Shown here: one piece after another, positions 7,852 to 17,638 of the stretch
How positions within the stretch are numbered: position 1 is the first letter of the stretch
Layout of the letters: each line of letters begins with the position of its first letter
Assembly (NCBI RefSeq): GCF_004766045.1
Contig: NZ_SPQQ01000003.1
Span: 62,001 to 126,000, forward strand
Length of the DNA: 64,000 nucleotides
Source: Desulfosporosinus fructosivorans
GTDB taxonomy: Bacteria; Bacillota; Desulfitobacteriia; Desulfitobacteriales; Desulfitobacteriaceae
Direction of reading: 5' to 3'
Notes under the pieces: generated by a model
Database searches by the model: none
What the model was told of the DNA's origin: nothing
Seen by the model: the letters and a program-made list of their open reading frames with translations, nothing else
Program-made: the position numbers and the translations under genes

Positions 7852-9765
7852 ATGACTGAAACCATACTAGAGAAGACAGAAGGTCGGGTAAGTTATCACG
7901 ACTCTGTAGAAGAGATGTTAGTAAGAATTCGAGAAGATGGTATGTCAAATTCCTTTGATCGCTGGACTCAACAGGAGAAGATTCGCTGCAAATTTTGTCT
8001 GCAAGGCTTAACCTGTCAACAATGTGCCCAAGGGCCCTGTCGAATTAGTGAAAAGGGTGGGCAGGATAAAGGTGTCTGTGGAATCGGACCTGATGCTATG
8101 GCGATGAGAAAGTTGCTTTTGCAAAATATTATGGGAGCAGGTACATATAGCCATCATGCATATGAGGCTTTCAGGACCTTAAAGGCAACTGGAGAAGGAA
8201 AAACTCCGTTCAAAATTACTGATGTGAATAAACTAAAATGGATGTGTGAAAAGCTTGGACTCAACACGAATCAGGATACTAACCAGATGGCCGTACAATT
8301 AGCCGACCTTCTTAATACACAGATGAATATTGGATCTGACGAGCCTAACCTAATGGTTGAAGCCTTTGCTCCCAAGAAACGGAAAAAAGTCTGGCAGGAT
8401 TTAAACATTTACCCTGCCGGTGCAGTTCATGAAGAGCAAAATTGTGTCGCTAGTTGCTTAACCAATGTCGATGGAGACTATGTGTCTTTGGCCCTCAAAG
8501 CGTTACGATTGGGGCTATCAACCATCTATAATGCCCAAATCGGGCTGGAAATGACACAAGATATCTTGTTTGGTACGCCCACACCTCACGAAGTTAACGT
8601 GGATTTGGGAATTATGGACCCTGAGTATGTTAACATCGTGTTTAATGGTCACCAACCATGGCCTGGTGTAGCAACTATTCAAAAAGCCAAAATGGCTGAA
8701 GTTCAAGATCGGGCGAAAGCGGCCGGGGCTAAAGGGCTTAGAATTGTCGGTTCGATTGAAACCGGCCAGGAATTGATCCAACGATTTGAAATGGATGAAG
8801 TCTTTGTGGGCTTAATGGGGAATTGGCTGACTATAGAACCTCTACTGGCAACGGGGACAGTGGATGTCTTAGCCATGGATGAGAACTGTTCTCCACCAGC
8901 CATTGATATGTATGCAGAGAAATATCAAATAACCTTGGTAAGTGTCAGCACGATAATTGGGGTCCCCGGTCTCCAACATAAGATTCCCTATCAACCGTGT
9001 GAATTGGATGCCATGGCGGATCAACTGATTAACTTGAGTATCGAAAACTTCAAGAAGCGTAAAGGTAAGATCACCGCTCAGGTTCCTAAAATAACGCAAA
9101 AAGCCATTGCAGGCTTTTCCACAGAAGCAGTACTCGCTGCCCTCGGTGGCAAACTAGACCCCTTGGTCGATGTAATCGCTGCCGGAAAGATTAAGGGTGT
9201 TGTTGCCTTAGTGAGCTGTTCGACGATTAGAAATGGCCCTCAAGACTGGAACACCATCAATCTTGCCAAAGAACTGATCAAGAAAGATATCTTGGTGGTG
9301 TCCGCTGGCTGTGGAAATCACGCTTTAGAAGTTGCGGGACTCTGTAATATGGATGCAGTTAATATGGCCGGCAAAGGCTTAGGAGAAATATGCGGGGCCT
9401 TGAAGATCCCCCCCGTCTTGAGTTTCGGAACATGCACGGATACTGGCAGAATCTCAATGCTCGTTACAGCGTTGGCCGATCACCTAGATGTGGATATTCC
9501 GCAATTACCGATCGCCGTAACTGCCCCTGAATGGATGGAGCAAAAAGCGACAATTGATGGAGTATTTGCAGTGGCTTATGGAGCGTATACACACTTATCT
9601 CCCACACCTTTTATTACCGGCGCTCCTCAACTTGTCAAATTACTAACCGAAGATGTGGAAGGGTTGACCGGAGGAAAAGTTGCCGTTGGAGATGATCCTG
9701 TCCAAGTAGCTAATAACATTGAAGCTCATATTATGGCCAAGAGAAAAGGTTTGGGGTTGAGCTAG
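7852..9765 (+). CDS. cooS: Anaerobic Ni-Fe carbon monoxide dehydrogenase, catalytic subunit
   Basis: This 637-residue protein catalyses reversible CO oxidation to CO2 with ferredoxin-type acceptors. The D/B-cluster cysteines are at about residues 46-63 (CKFCLQGLTCQQCAQGPC). C-cluster landmarks follow: NGHQPWPG for the catalytic histidine region, DENCSPPAID, VSCSTIRNGPQDWNT, SAGCGNHALE and SFGTCTDTGRI. Length matches monofunctional CooS. No acs genes, cooF, cooC or hydrogenase lie beside it, so its electron partner and nickel chaperone must be encoded elsewhere. Possible roles are CO detoxification, CO use, or feeding a Wood-Ljungdahl pathway with the fhs gene at 22953. Confidence 0.95.
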   Translation: MTETILEKTEGRVSYHDSVEEMLVRIREDGMSNSFDRWTQQEKIRCKFCLQGLTCQQCAQGPCRISEKGGQDKGVCGIGPDAMAMRKLLLQNIMGAGTYSHHAYEAFRTLKATGEGKTPFKITDVNKLKWMCEKLGLNTNQDTNQMAVQLADLLNTQMNIGSDEPNLMVEAFAPKKRKKVWQDLNIYPAGAVHEEQNCVASCLTNVDGDYVSLALKALRLGLSTIYNAQIGLEMTQDILFGTPTPHEVNVDLGIMDPEYVNIVFNGHQPWPGVATIQKAKMAEVQDRAKAAGAKGLRIVGSIETGQELIQRFEMDEVFVGLMGNWLTIEPLLATGTVDVLAMDENCSPPAIDMYAEKYQITLVSVSTIIGVPGLQHKIPYQPCELDAMADQLINLSIENFKKRKGKITAQVPKITQKAIAGFSTEAVLAALGGKLDPLVDVIAAGKIKGVVALVSCSTIRNGPQDWNTINLAKELIKKDILVVSAGCGNHALEVAGLCNMDAVNMAGKGLGEICGALKIPPVLSFGTCTDTGRISMLVTALADHLDVDIPQLPIAVTAPEWMEQKATIDGVFAVAYGAYTHLSPTPFITGAPQLVKLLTEDVEGLTGGKVAVGDDPVQVANNIEAHIMAKRKGLGLS

Positions 9766-9776
9766 AAAATCTAGAA

Positions 9777-9833
9777 GAGGCTGTCTTTATAATAGTGTCT
9801 ACGGGCATTCATAAAAAGACAGCTCATTTTTTT
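9777..9833 (+). terminator. Terminator after cooS
   Basis: GAGGCTGTCTTT pairs with AAAGACAGCTC over a long loop and is followed by seven T residues. It begins 11 nt after the cooS stop. Confidence 0.75.
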
Positions 9834-9863
9834 CTTCCATAGTAAAAGACTAAGAGATTCAAG

Positions 9864-9997
9864 CGAACTGGTTCAACTAAAGTTGCGTGTTGGGGGACGG
9901 TTCTCCAGACCGAAGAGAGAATGGATTAACAAAACGCCTAACCGTAAGTTAGGTGATTTTTAGGCCACCGATACCCAATGGTATCGGTGGCCTAAAA
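9864..9997. repeat. Repeat patch and strong hairpin before galT
   Basis: An inverted family-A core (GGTTCAACTAAAGTTG) at about 9868 is followed by a family-B motif GGGGGACGGTTCTCC at 9891-9905. A small hairpin CCTAAC/GTTAGG (9937-9953) and a 17-bp perfect hairpin TTTTAGGCCACCGATAC / GTATCGGTGGCCTAAAA (9958-9997) come next. The last is A-flanked and T-flanked, like a bidirectional terminator. An AT-rich stretch with TATAAT at 10058-10063 is the likely gal promoter. Confidence 0.5.
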
Positions 9998-10123
9998 TAT
10001 CCGGGTGATATGTAAGAATATTTATCAAAGATACTTAATTAATTTAATTTAATATATTATAATAGTAGATGGAAAAGAATATAGATCAAACTCATTGAGA
10101 GACTGCAAAGAGAAGAGAAGGGG

Positions 10124-11125
10124 ATGGCCATGACTGAATTGCGTTATAACCCGTTATTAGGGGATTGGACGATGGTCGCTACCCACAGGCAAAATCGACC
10201 GAATATGCCGAAGGAAGGATGTCCTTTTTGTCCTGGTTCGGGTAAGGTTCCCGAGCATTATGATGTTCTTAAATACGATAACGATTTTCCGGCACTAATG
10301 CCTGATCCACCCGAGGCTGATCCTGTAGGGTCTTCCTTGTATAAAACTGCAAAAGCCTATGGAAAATGTGAAGTAATACTCTATTCATCCAATCATACCA
10401 CGACTCTTCCAGAGCTTTCTATCGAGCATTTAGAAAAATTAATTAATTTGTGGACAGAACGGTTTGTGGCGCTGAGTCAGGAACCGAGGCATGAATATAT
10501 TATGATCTTCGAGAATCGAGGGGAAGAGTGCGGTGTGACGATGCCTCATCCGCATGGTCAGATATATGCTTATTCTTGGATTCCCTTGAAAATCCGCACA
10601 GAACTCGAGAATTGCCGTTCCTATTACACCTCACAGGGATCGTGTTTAATTTGTGATATGAATCAAGCAGAATTGGATTTCCAGAAGCGTGTTATTCATG
10701 AAAATGAGCATTTTTTAGCATATATACCGTTCTTCACGGACTACCCATATGGGTTATTTATTGTTAGTAAAAACCATAAGACGGCCTTGAGTGACTTCAC
10801 TCAGGAGGAAAAACGAAGTTTGGCTCTCATGTTGAAATGTATGACAGGTGCTATGGATACTTTATTCCATAGGGTGTTCCCCTATATGATGGTCATTCAT
10901 CAACGCCCGGTTCATGGGCAGGATGTGAAGAATTATTATCATTTTCATATTGAGTTTTATACACCCCTGAGAGATGGAGGAAAATTAAAATACTATGCTT
11001 CTTCTGAAATGGGTGCTTGGGCGCCAGCCAACCCGCAAGCGGTGGAAGAGACCTCCGAATATTTGCGCAAGGCGTTTCGAGAGTATCTCAGTAAAGAGGG
11101 GCGGATCACTGAATGCCTGGACTGA
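10124..11125 (+). CDS. galT: Galactose-1-phosphate uridylyltransferase
   Basis: This 333-residue class I GalT exchanges UMP between UDP-glucose and galactose-1-phosphate in the Leloir pathway. Visible landmarks are the zinc-site cysteines CPFC at about 33-36, the catalytic HPHGQ at about 145 and a C-terminal histidine cluster (YYHFHIEFY). The start is ATG 10124 or ATG 10130; the purine-rich AGAGAAGAGAAGGGG fits either. It overlaps galK by 13 nt, so the two are translationally coupled. No galE is seen in the window. Confidence 0.93.
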   Translation: MAMTELRYNPLLGDWTMVATHRQNRPNMPKEGCPFCPGSGKVPEHYDVLKYDNDFPALMPDPPEADPVGSSLYKTAKAYGKCEVILYSSNHTTTLPELSIEHLEKLINLWTERFVALSQEPRHEYIMIFENRGEECGVTMPHPHGQIYAYSWIPLKIRTELENCRSYYTSQGSCLICDMNQAELDFQKRVIHENEHFLAYIPFFTDYPYGLFIVSKNHKTALSDFTQEEKRSLALMLKCMTGAMDTLFHRVFPYMMVIHQRPVHGQDVKNYYHFHIEFYTPLRDGGKLKYYASSEMGAWAPANPQAVEETSEYLRKAFREYLSKEGRITECLD

Positions 11126-12294
11126 ACAGACTGAGACAGACTTTTGCCAAAGTCTTCGGCTATGGGGAGTGCGGAGAGGAACTGCGAGTGTTCTTTGCCC
11201 CAGGTCGAGTCAATTTAATTGGAGAACATACTGATTTCACGGGAGGGTATGTGTTACCTGCGGCGTTGACGTATGGAACTTGGGCGGTTGTTCATCCTCG
11301 CAAGGATCGAAGGTTTCGTCTTGCTTCGACGAGTTTTGCTGGGCAGGTAGAGATTGACGCAGATGAGGTTGTATACCGGCAGGCTGATGGGTGGGCAAAT
11401 TATCCAAAAGGTGTCTTCAGTGAATTTATTCGCCTGGGTTCACGCTTAAAAGGTTACGATATTCTGTACGATGGGAATATTCCTAAAGGGGCGGGGTTAT
11501 CCTCTTCTGCTTCGATAGAAATGGTGACCGCAACTGCTCTTAATCAGGTCGAAGCCCTCGACTATTCTTTAATTGATTTGACACAACTTGCCCAGCGTGC
11601 CGAAAATCAATTTGTTGGGATGAACTGCGGGATTATGGATCAGTTCGCTTCGGGGATGGGGAAGGCGGGGAACGCTGTGCTCTTGAAATGTGATACCTTG
11701 GAATATCGCTATGTTCCGTTGGCATGGGGAGATTATCGACTTGTGATCACCAACTCTAATAAACAACGAAGTTTGACAGAATCAAAGTATAATCAGAGAA
11801 GGCAAGAGTGTGAGGAAGGGTTTAATATTCTAAGGAAACACCTGCCTGGAATTGTTAGTTTGGGTAATGTCTCGCTTGCTCAATGGCAAGAGGTACAGAA
11901 TTATGTCAGGGCGCCAGAGGTCTATAAGCGTTTAGACCATGTAATTCATGAAAACGAACGGACACTAGCTTCGACATCAGCTTTAGAAGCAGGGAATATT
12001 CAGGATTTTGGTCAGTATATGATTCAGTCTCACGAGTCTCTGCGCGATCTCTTTGAAGTGACGGGTCCGGAATTAGACGCACTTTTCGAAGAGGCACGTC
12101 AGGTTGGCGGATGCCTAGGTACGAGAATGACCGGCGCTGGGTTTGGCGGGTGTACTGTGAGTTTAGTTCATACAGAGGCTGTCACCGATTTTGAAACTCA
12201 AGTGACCCTAGGATATAGGAGTAAGACCGGGCTGATCCCGACATTTTATCATTGTGATAGTGGGGATGGAGCACGTGAACTAATCGGGAGGTAA
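11113..12294 (+). CDS. galK: Galactokinase
   Basis: This 393-residue GHMP kinase phosphorylates galactose at C1 with ATP. The galactokinase signature GRVNLIGEHTDFTGGYVLP lies near residue 36, the ATP-binding loop GAGLSSSAS near 128, and the third GHMP motif GTRMTGAGFGGCTVSLV near 336. The length is typical. The gene lies directly behind galT, supplies its substrate, and depends on the mglBAC transporter downstream for galactose. Confidence 0.95.
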   Translation: MPGLNRLRQTFAKVFGYGECGEELRVFFAPGRVNLIGEHTDFTGGYVLPAALTYGTWAVVHPRKDRRFRLASTSFAGQVEIDADEVVYRQADGWANYPKGVFSEFIRLGSRLKGYDILYDGNIPKGAGLSSSASIEMVTATALNQVEALDYSLIDLTQLAQRAENQFVGMNCGIMDQFASGMGKAGNAVLLKCDTLEYRYVPLAWGDYRLVITNSNKQRSLTESKYNQRRQECEEGFNILRKHLPGIVSLGNVSLAQWQEVQNYVRAPEVYKRLDHVIHENERTLASTSALEAGNIQDFGQYMIQSHESLRDLFEVTGPELDALFEEARQVGGCLGTRMTGAGFGGCTVSLVHTEAVTDFETQVTLGYRSKTGLIPTFYHCDSGDGARELIGR

Positions 12295-12338
12295 AACAAG
12301 ATGGCGAAATTAGAGACTAGTGGAGCAGTGGGCTTCAA

Positions 12339-13442
12339 ATGACTAAAATTAAAGATAAGATCACAAAGATCAGGAATCTGATGGTAGAGAGAAATTTGGA
12401 CGGGGTACTCCTTCGAAAACGCCGCAGTTTTTCTTGGTTGACGGATGGAAGGTCGAACTATATCATGACTAATACAGAACTCGGAGTCGCTGATTTGCTA
12501 ATCTTCGAGGACAAAGTATATTGTGTCACGACCAAGATGGAGTTTGCTCGCATACAAGAGGAAGAGTTGACGGGCCTGGAGTGTGAATGGATAACACCGG
12601 AGTGGTATGAGGGCCAAAATAGAGCGATTAGCGCGTTATGTCAAGGGAAAATGATAGGGATGGATGTCTCTACAGAGACTATTCCGCACACGGTAGGCAT
12701 CGATTTGAGCACAGAATTAGCGGAACTAACCTACGTGCTGAATGTAGATGAGATTGATCGTTACCGTTGGTTATCCAGGAGAGTTGCTCAGGCTTTGGAG
12801 TCGACATGTCGTAGAATTGAACCAGGCATGACCGAATTTGAGATTCAAGCGTTTCTCGCTGTGAACGTAGCGAGTTTAGGTATTCAAACCCAAGTGTTAC
12901 TAGTGGCTACGGATCACCGAATTCATCAGTATCGTCACCCCATTCCCACAGAGAAAAAGCTGGGCCGCTACGCGATGTTAGTTCTCTGTGGAGAAAAATG
13001 GGGTTTAGTGGCTAGTGCGACTCGTTTTGTGCATTTTGGGGCTCTTCCCGAAGAAATTCAGGAGAACAAGCGTAAATTGGCAGAGATTGATTTGGTCTTC
13101 AATCTGGCGACTCGCCCTGGCGTTCCTATTAAGGAGGTCTTTCGACAGGGGATAGAGGCTTATCGCCAATGGGGGCATGCGGAGGATTGGCGATATCTGC
13201 ATCAAGGTGGACCGACTGGATATGCATCACGGGAGTTTTTAGCGAACTTGGACAGCGTAGGTATCGTGCAGCTTCATCAGGCCTTTGCCTGGAATCCATC
13301 CCTCAAAGGCTTAAAATCGGAGGACACGCTCTTGGTCACAGAACATGGTCCAGAGTTTCTCACTCATTCTGGGGAATGGGAGTATATTCAGATCGAAAAA
13401 AATGGCTTCACGTACTTTCGACCTGATATACTTATTCGATAA
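12339..13442 (+). CDS. M24 (Xaa-Pro peptidase/creatinase-like) protein, probably inactive
   Basis: The 367 residues have the creatinase N-domain (KIRNLMVERNLDGVLLRKR) and the pita-bread domain of M24 peptidases. The metal ligands expected for the family are not where they should be. The usual D-x-G...S-D-x-T-R segment reads LCGEKWGLVASATRF, the GHGxG histidine region reads HQGGPTGYA, and the glutamate of the E-P segment is asparagine (AWNPSLKG). It is therefore probably a non-metallo sugar-locus homolog rather than a peptidase. It lies 44 nt after galK and 40 nt before the ROK regulator, probably in the same operon. Its role in galactose use is unknown. Confidence 0.75.
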   Translation: MTKIKDKITKIRNLMVERNLDGVLLRKRRSFSWLTDGRSNYIMTNTELGVADLLIFEDKVYCVTTKMEFARIQEEELTGLECEWITPEWYEGQNRAISALCQGKMIGMDVSTETIPHTVGIDLSTELAELTYVLNVDEIDRYRWLSRRVAQALESTCRRIEPGMTEFEIQAFLAVNVASLGIQTQVLLVATDHRIHQYRHPIPTEKKLGRYAMLVLCGEKWGLVASATRFVHFGALPEEIQENKRKLAEIDLVFNLATRPGVPIKEVFRQGIEAYRQWGHAEDWRYLHQGGPTGYASREFLANLDSVGIVQLHQAFAWNPSLKGLKSEDTLLVTEHGPEFLTHSGEWEYIQIEKNGFTYFRPDILIR

Positions 13443-13482
13443 ATAGTAGGAAATTCCTGATTGGGGATAGGGGGAGTGAAAC

Positions 13483-14724
13483 GTGAGTGAAATGATTCCA
13501 GTAGGAAGCTTTCAGGGTATGAAATCTCTAAATAAATCAGCGATTCTCAATGTAATAAGGCAATATGCCCCGATTTCTCGGTCGAAGATTGCTAAGTTGA
13601 CAAGGTTAACCCCACCCACGGTGACCAATCTTGTGGGCGAATTGATTGAGTCACATCTTGTCGTGGAGAGCACGTTAGGAGAATCGACTGGCGGTAGAAA
13701 ACCAATTTTACTGCGCATTAACTCGTCGGCTTTCTACGTAATCGGTGTGTATGCAGGTGCAAAAAGGGTAAAGGCCGTGACAGCGAACCTCGATGGTCAT
13801 GTTTTGAAGCAGGTAGAAATGAAGTATTCAAATAACCAAACGAGTGAGCAATTTTTGTTGACCTTGGAAACCGCTGTGGAGAAGGTTATGCAAAGCACTC
13901 ATCCTATCCAAGAGTCATTTTTAGGAATAGGGGTAGGGATGCATGGTCTCGTCGATCCCGAGCAAGGGCTATCTTTGTTCGCTCCCCATCTCAATTTGCG
14001 CCATATTCCCATTAAAGCGGCTCTGGAGAAAAGGTTTAAGTTACCCGTTGAAGTCGAGAATGATGTTCGCGCTCAAGCCTTAGCTGAAAGTTGGTTCGGA
14101 AGAGGGGCTGGAATTCCAAATTTTATCTGCGTCCATGTCGGCACAGGGGTGGGTGCAGGTATTATTATTGATAATAAACTTTATAGGGGAACCTCTTTTA
14201 CTGCAGGGGAAATTGGCCATACAACAATCGACAGTAATGGACCGAGGTGTAGCTGTGGAAATTACGGTTGCCTTGAGACTATGGTCGGAGGGGCAGCACT
14301 AGCACGCAGAGCGGAGCAGGCGATTCGTTGTGGTAAAGAGTCCATTATTGAGGAATGGGTGGCAGGAGATTTAGATAAGATTAATGGAGAAATGCTCTAT
14401 CGAGCTGCTCAGCGTGATGACCAAGTGGCTATTGAAGTTTTAGCAGACACTGGGCGTTATCTTGGGATTGGGCTAGCCAATCTCATTAACACATTAAATC
14501 CAGCTTTGATTATTTTGAGCGGCGGAGTTTCGAGGTCCGAAGATTTTATTCTGAAGCCGCTACTTAAAACGCTTGAAAAGCGTACGTTAACTAAGCCTGC
14601 CGGTGCAGTCACGATAACTATCTCAGAATTGGGTGAGAATTCCTTCGCCATCGGTGCGTTTACATTATTATTAATAAAGCTGTTTACTCCAGCAGGGCTG
14701 GGGGATGTCGTGCAGATATTTTAA
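13483..14724 (+). CDS. ROK-family transcriptional repressor (NagC/XylR-like)
   Basis: This 413-residue protein has an N-terminal winged helix (KSAILNVIRQYAPISRSKIA, LTPPTVTNLVGELI) followed by a ROK sugar-sensing domain with the zinc motif CSCGNYGCLE and the helix ENDVRAQALAE. ROK repressors release DNA when a sugar or sugar phosphate binds. It closes the galT-galK operon and is convergent with mglBAC, so it is the likely galactose regulator. Its start is GTG or ATG: GTG 13483 (GTGAGTGAAATG) has GGGGGAG upstream. Confidence 0.88.
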   Translation: MSEMIPVGSFQGMKSLNKSAILNVIRQYAPISRSKIAKLTRLTPPTVTNLVGELIESHLVVESTLGESTGGRKPILLRINSSAFYVIGVYAGAKRVKAVTANLDGHVLKQVEMKYSNNQTSEQFLLTLETAVEKVMQSTHPIQESFLGIGVGMHGLVDPEQGLSLFAPHLNLRHIPIKAALEKRFKLPVEVENDVRAQALAESWFGRGAGIPNFICVHVGTGVGAGIIIDNKLYRGTSFTAGEIGHTTIDSNGPRCSCGNYGCLETMVGGAALARRAEQAIRCGKESIIEEWVAGDLDKINGEMLYRAAQRDDQVAIEVLADTGRYLGIGLANLINTLNPALIILSGGVSRSEDFILKPLLKTLEKRTLTKPAGAVTITISELGENSFAIGAFTLLLIKLFTPAGLGDVVQIF

Positions 14725-14804
14725 AATATCGATGTGCAATAGAGGGGGCGCACTTAATTTTGAGATTATATCATGATGGTGGTTCGTTAGAGATTTGTGA
14801 ATAT

Positions 14805-14854
14805 AAAGGGGCGGTAACAAACTTCATTGAGAGTTTTGTTACCGCCACTTTATA
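14805..14854. terminator. Bidirectional terminator between ROK gene and mglC
   Basis: AAAGGGGCGGTAACAAA pairs with TTTGTTACCGCCACTTT around a 13-nt loop. Flanking A and T residues let it work on both strands, as expected between convergent genes. Confidence 0.75.
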
Positions 14855-14911
14855 CTAAGAGTACTTTAATGAACATTGTATTTTGCGTAAACAAGCTGGG
14901 TACCGCAGGGC

Positions 14912-15940
14912 TTATTTCTTGGCGAGATACTTTCTAATATCAAAAGCTACGGCGGCGATAATGATTATCCCTTTAATAATTAGTTGCCAGTAGGGGCTTA
15001 CTCCGATATACGTGAGTCCATAGTTAATAACTCCGAAGATCAGAACTCCGACGAGGACACCTGGTACGGTACCGATCCCTCCGGCAGTGGATACTCCACC
15101 GACTACGCAGGCGGCGATGGCATCTAATTCGTACATATTGCCGTAGCTACTCGTGGCTCCACCCGTTCTGGCGGCCTCCATGACCCCTGCTAGACCGTAT
15201 AGGGCTCCGGCAGCAGCATATACGTAAAGTAGGACGCGCTTGACGTTAATTCCAGAAACAATCGCTGCCTGGATATTCCCTCCAATTGCGTACATGCTTT
15301 TTCCTAGAATGGTCTTGTTGAAGATAACCCAGACGAGCGCAGCGACTATGAGCGCAATGATGACGATGTAGGGGAGGGAATAAGCGCCGGTTCCGATATA
15401 ACCGCTGCCTAAAGTTGTCGTAAAATCCGGCCGAAGTCCACCAATTGGCTGAGACTGGTTAGGTTTCATATCGAAGTAAAGTGAGTTAAGACCTAAAACA
15501 GCGACCATCGTGCCTAAGGTTGCGATGAAGGGAGGAACGCTAAAACGAGAAACAATCACCCCATTGATCAGACCCACAAGCAGTCCGGCAAAAATCGCAA
15601 TCAAGACAGGAATCCATAAAGGCAGATCCGGTAGACCCGGGTAAAAGCGGTGAGAGTATTCCTGAATTTGAAGCATGGATGCCGACAATACAGCGGAAAG
15701 TCCAACCATGCGGCCTGCAGAAAGGTCTACACCACCCGTGATCAAAACAAAAGCTGCTCCTAAGGCAATGATGGCCCGAGTCGAAGATTGTAATAAAATA
15801 TCATGCAAACTATTAATAGACCAGAAACTCGAATCAATCGCTGTGATTCCTAAGACTAAAATAAGCAGTACAAAATAGATTGCGTGTTGAAAGAAGAAAC
15901 TACCTACTCTGTTGACATTAGTAGCATTGCTTGTTTTCAT
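14912..15940 (-). CDS. mglC: Galactose/methyl-galactoside ABC transporter permease
   Basis: This 342-residue BPD_transp_2 permease has about ten membrane segments and the RbsC/MglC signatures ALGAAFVLITGGVDLSAG, ATLGTMVAVLGL and AIGGNIQAAIVSGINV. It forms the membrane channel of the sugar importer. ATG 15940 follows GGAGGT and lies 15 nt after mglA, so the two are co-transcribed. Confidence 0.92.
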   Translation of the reverse strand: MKTSNATNVNRVGSFFFQHAIYFVLLILVLGITAIDSSFWSINSLHDILLQSSTRAIIALGAAFVLITGGVDLSAGRMVGLSAVLSASMLQIQEYSHRFYPGLPDLPLWIPVLIAIFAGLLVGLINGVIVSRFSVPPFIATLGTMVAVLGLNSLYFDMKPNQSQPIGGLRPDFTTTLGSGYIGTGAYSLPYIVIIALIVAALVWVIFNKTILGKSMYAIGGNIQAAIVSGINVKRVLLYVYAAAGALYGLAGVMEAARTGGATSSYGNMYELDAIAACVVGGVSTAGGIGTVPGVLVGVLIFGVINYGLTYIGVSPYWQLIIKGIIIIAAVAFDIRKYLAKK

Positions 15941-15955
15941 TTAAGAGACCTCCTG

Positions 15956-17473
15956 TCAAACCATAAACTTTGTTGCGAGGTGCATAATCTCTTCCTCAGT
16001 TCTGTTCTCCCCTTCCAGGATACCAGACAAACGACCTTCGCACATGACCATAATCCGGTCTGACATACCGATAAGTTCAGGCATTTCGGAGGAGATCATG
16101 ATAATGCTTTTCCCTTGCTTAACCAAGTCGGTGATGATGGAATAGATTTCAAATTTTGCGCCTACGTCGATTCCTCGAGTTGGTTCATCCAGCATTAAGA
16201 TTTCTGGTTCAGTAAGGAGCCACCGCGCTATCAACACTTTTTGCTGATTTCCACCGGAGAGGTTTCTGATCTGAGTTTTCGAGGAAGGGGTTTTAATATG
16301 CAGTTGTTCTACTCTTTGCTGTACATCCTGCTGCATGGGCTGGTCTTTTAGAAGAAAATAAGGACTAACATAACGGTTCATATTCGCCATGACGGTGTTT
16401 TCTACAATCGAGAGAACGGGAAAAATTCCCGTGGCCCGTCGTTCTTCCGTTAGTAAGGCGATTTTATGTTTTATAGCATCCATGGGGGATTTAATTCTCA
16501 CTTGTTTGCCCTTGATAAAGATCTTACCAGAGGATACGGTTCTCAAACCGAAGAGGGCTTCAATGAGTTCTGTTCGTTGGGCGCCCACTAGCCCCCCAAT
16601 TCCCAAAATTTCCCCTTGGCACAGAGCGAAAGAGACGTCTTTAAACGCCTTTGGAAATGGGGAGGTTAACCCTTCTACTTTCAGGACAGTTTCTCCAAGA
16701 GTGGTATGGCGCTCGGGAAATCGCTGGGTGAGATCACGTCCCACCATCTTAGAAATGATTAAATCGGTCGTCAACTCGGAAGCAAGCCATGATCCGATGC
16801 GTTTACCATCGCGCATAATGGTTACTTCATCAGAAATTTCTAGGATTTCCTCAATTTTGTGAGAGATGTAGATAATCGAAACTCCCCGGCTTTTTAACGA
16901 ACGAATAATTGTAAAGAGTTGCTCCACTTCGGTCCCCGTTAAGGAGGAAGTGGGTTCATCCATCACGATCACTTTTGCTTGGTAAGATACTGCTTTGGCT
17001 ATCTCAATCGACTGTATTTTAGACACAGATAAGGATCCAACAAGAACATGGGGATCTAGGTCCATGCCAAGGTCTTCAAATAAAGCTACCGAATCTCGAT
17101 ACATGCGTTTGTCATCAATCAATTTGATAGGTCCAATACTTTTGACGGGAAAACGACCAAGCCAGAGATTTTCCATAACGTTACGGCGTGGTACAGGATG
17201 GAGTTCCTGATGAATCATGGAGATGCCCTGATCGAGTGCAGCTCTTGAATTGGAAATTTCAATTTTTTGACCGTTTAAGAGAATCTCACCAGCGTCAGGC
17301 TTATAGATTCCGAAAAGACATTTCATTAGAGTCGATTTTCCTGCACCGTTCTCCCCCATAAGTGAGTGCACGGTACCAGGACGTACGTGCAAGGTGACAT
17401 TGTCTAGCGCCTTTACGCCAGGAAAATCCTTACAAACATTGTTCATTTCCAGTATGAATTCATTTTCAGGCAT
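15956..17473 (-). CDS. mglA: Galactose/methyl-galactoside ABC transporter ATP-binding protein
   Basis: This 505-residue protein has two fused ABC ATPase domains. The first has Walker A GENGAGKST near residue 40 and Walker B VIVMDEPTSS. The second has a degenerate P-loop (GGLVGAQRTEL), the signature LSGGNQQKVLIARWL and ILMLDEPTRGID, exactly as in MglA/RbsA/XylG. It powers uptake together with MglC and MglB. The start at ATG 17473 has GGAGGGC upstream. Confidence 0.93.
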   Translation of the reverse strand: MPENEFILEMNNVCKDFPGVKALDNVTLHVRPGTVHSLMGENGAGKSTLMKCLFGIYKPDAGEILLNGQKIEISNSRAALDQGISMIHQELHPVPRRNVMENLWLGRFPVKSIGPIKLIDDKRMYRDSVALFEDLGMDLDPHVLVGSLSVSKIQSIEIAKAVSYQAKVIVMDEPTSSLTGTEVEQLFTIIRSLKSRGVSIIYISHKIEEILEISDEVTIMRDGKRIGSWLASELTTDLIISKMVGRDLTQRFPERHTTLGETVLKVEGLTSPFPKAFKDVSFALCQGEILGIGGLVGAQRTELIEALFGLRTVSSGKIFIKGKQVRIKSPMDAIKHKIALLTEERRATGIFPVLSIVENTVMANMNRYVSPYFLLKDQPMQQDVQQRVEQLHIKTPSSKTQIRNLSGGNQQKVLIARWLLTEPEILMLDEPTRGIDVGAKFEIYSIITDLVKQGKSIIMISSEMPELIGMSDRIMVMCEGRLSGILEGENRTEEEIMHLATKFMV

Positions 17474-17550
17474 TTTGACGCCCTCCTGTGATCAGTGCTT
17501 TTGTAGAAAGAATCTTGTTATTAGTCATAATCAAAACTAAGAAATTCAAA

Positions 17551-17590
17551 AAGCAAGGAGGAACGTAACGAAAACATTGCCCCCTTGCTT
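17551..17590 (-). terminator. Intercistronic hairpin between mglB and mglA
   Basis: AAGCAAGGAGG and CCCCCTTGCTT pair with one mismatch in the 165-nt gap between mglB and mglA. Such hairpins after binding-protein genes protect the upstream message and lower expression of the ATPase and permease. The function is inferred. Confidence 0.5.
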
Positions 17591-17638
17591 GATTCTTGGT
17601 AAGTACTTAAAGTCACTAAGGTATTCTTGAGGAGATCG

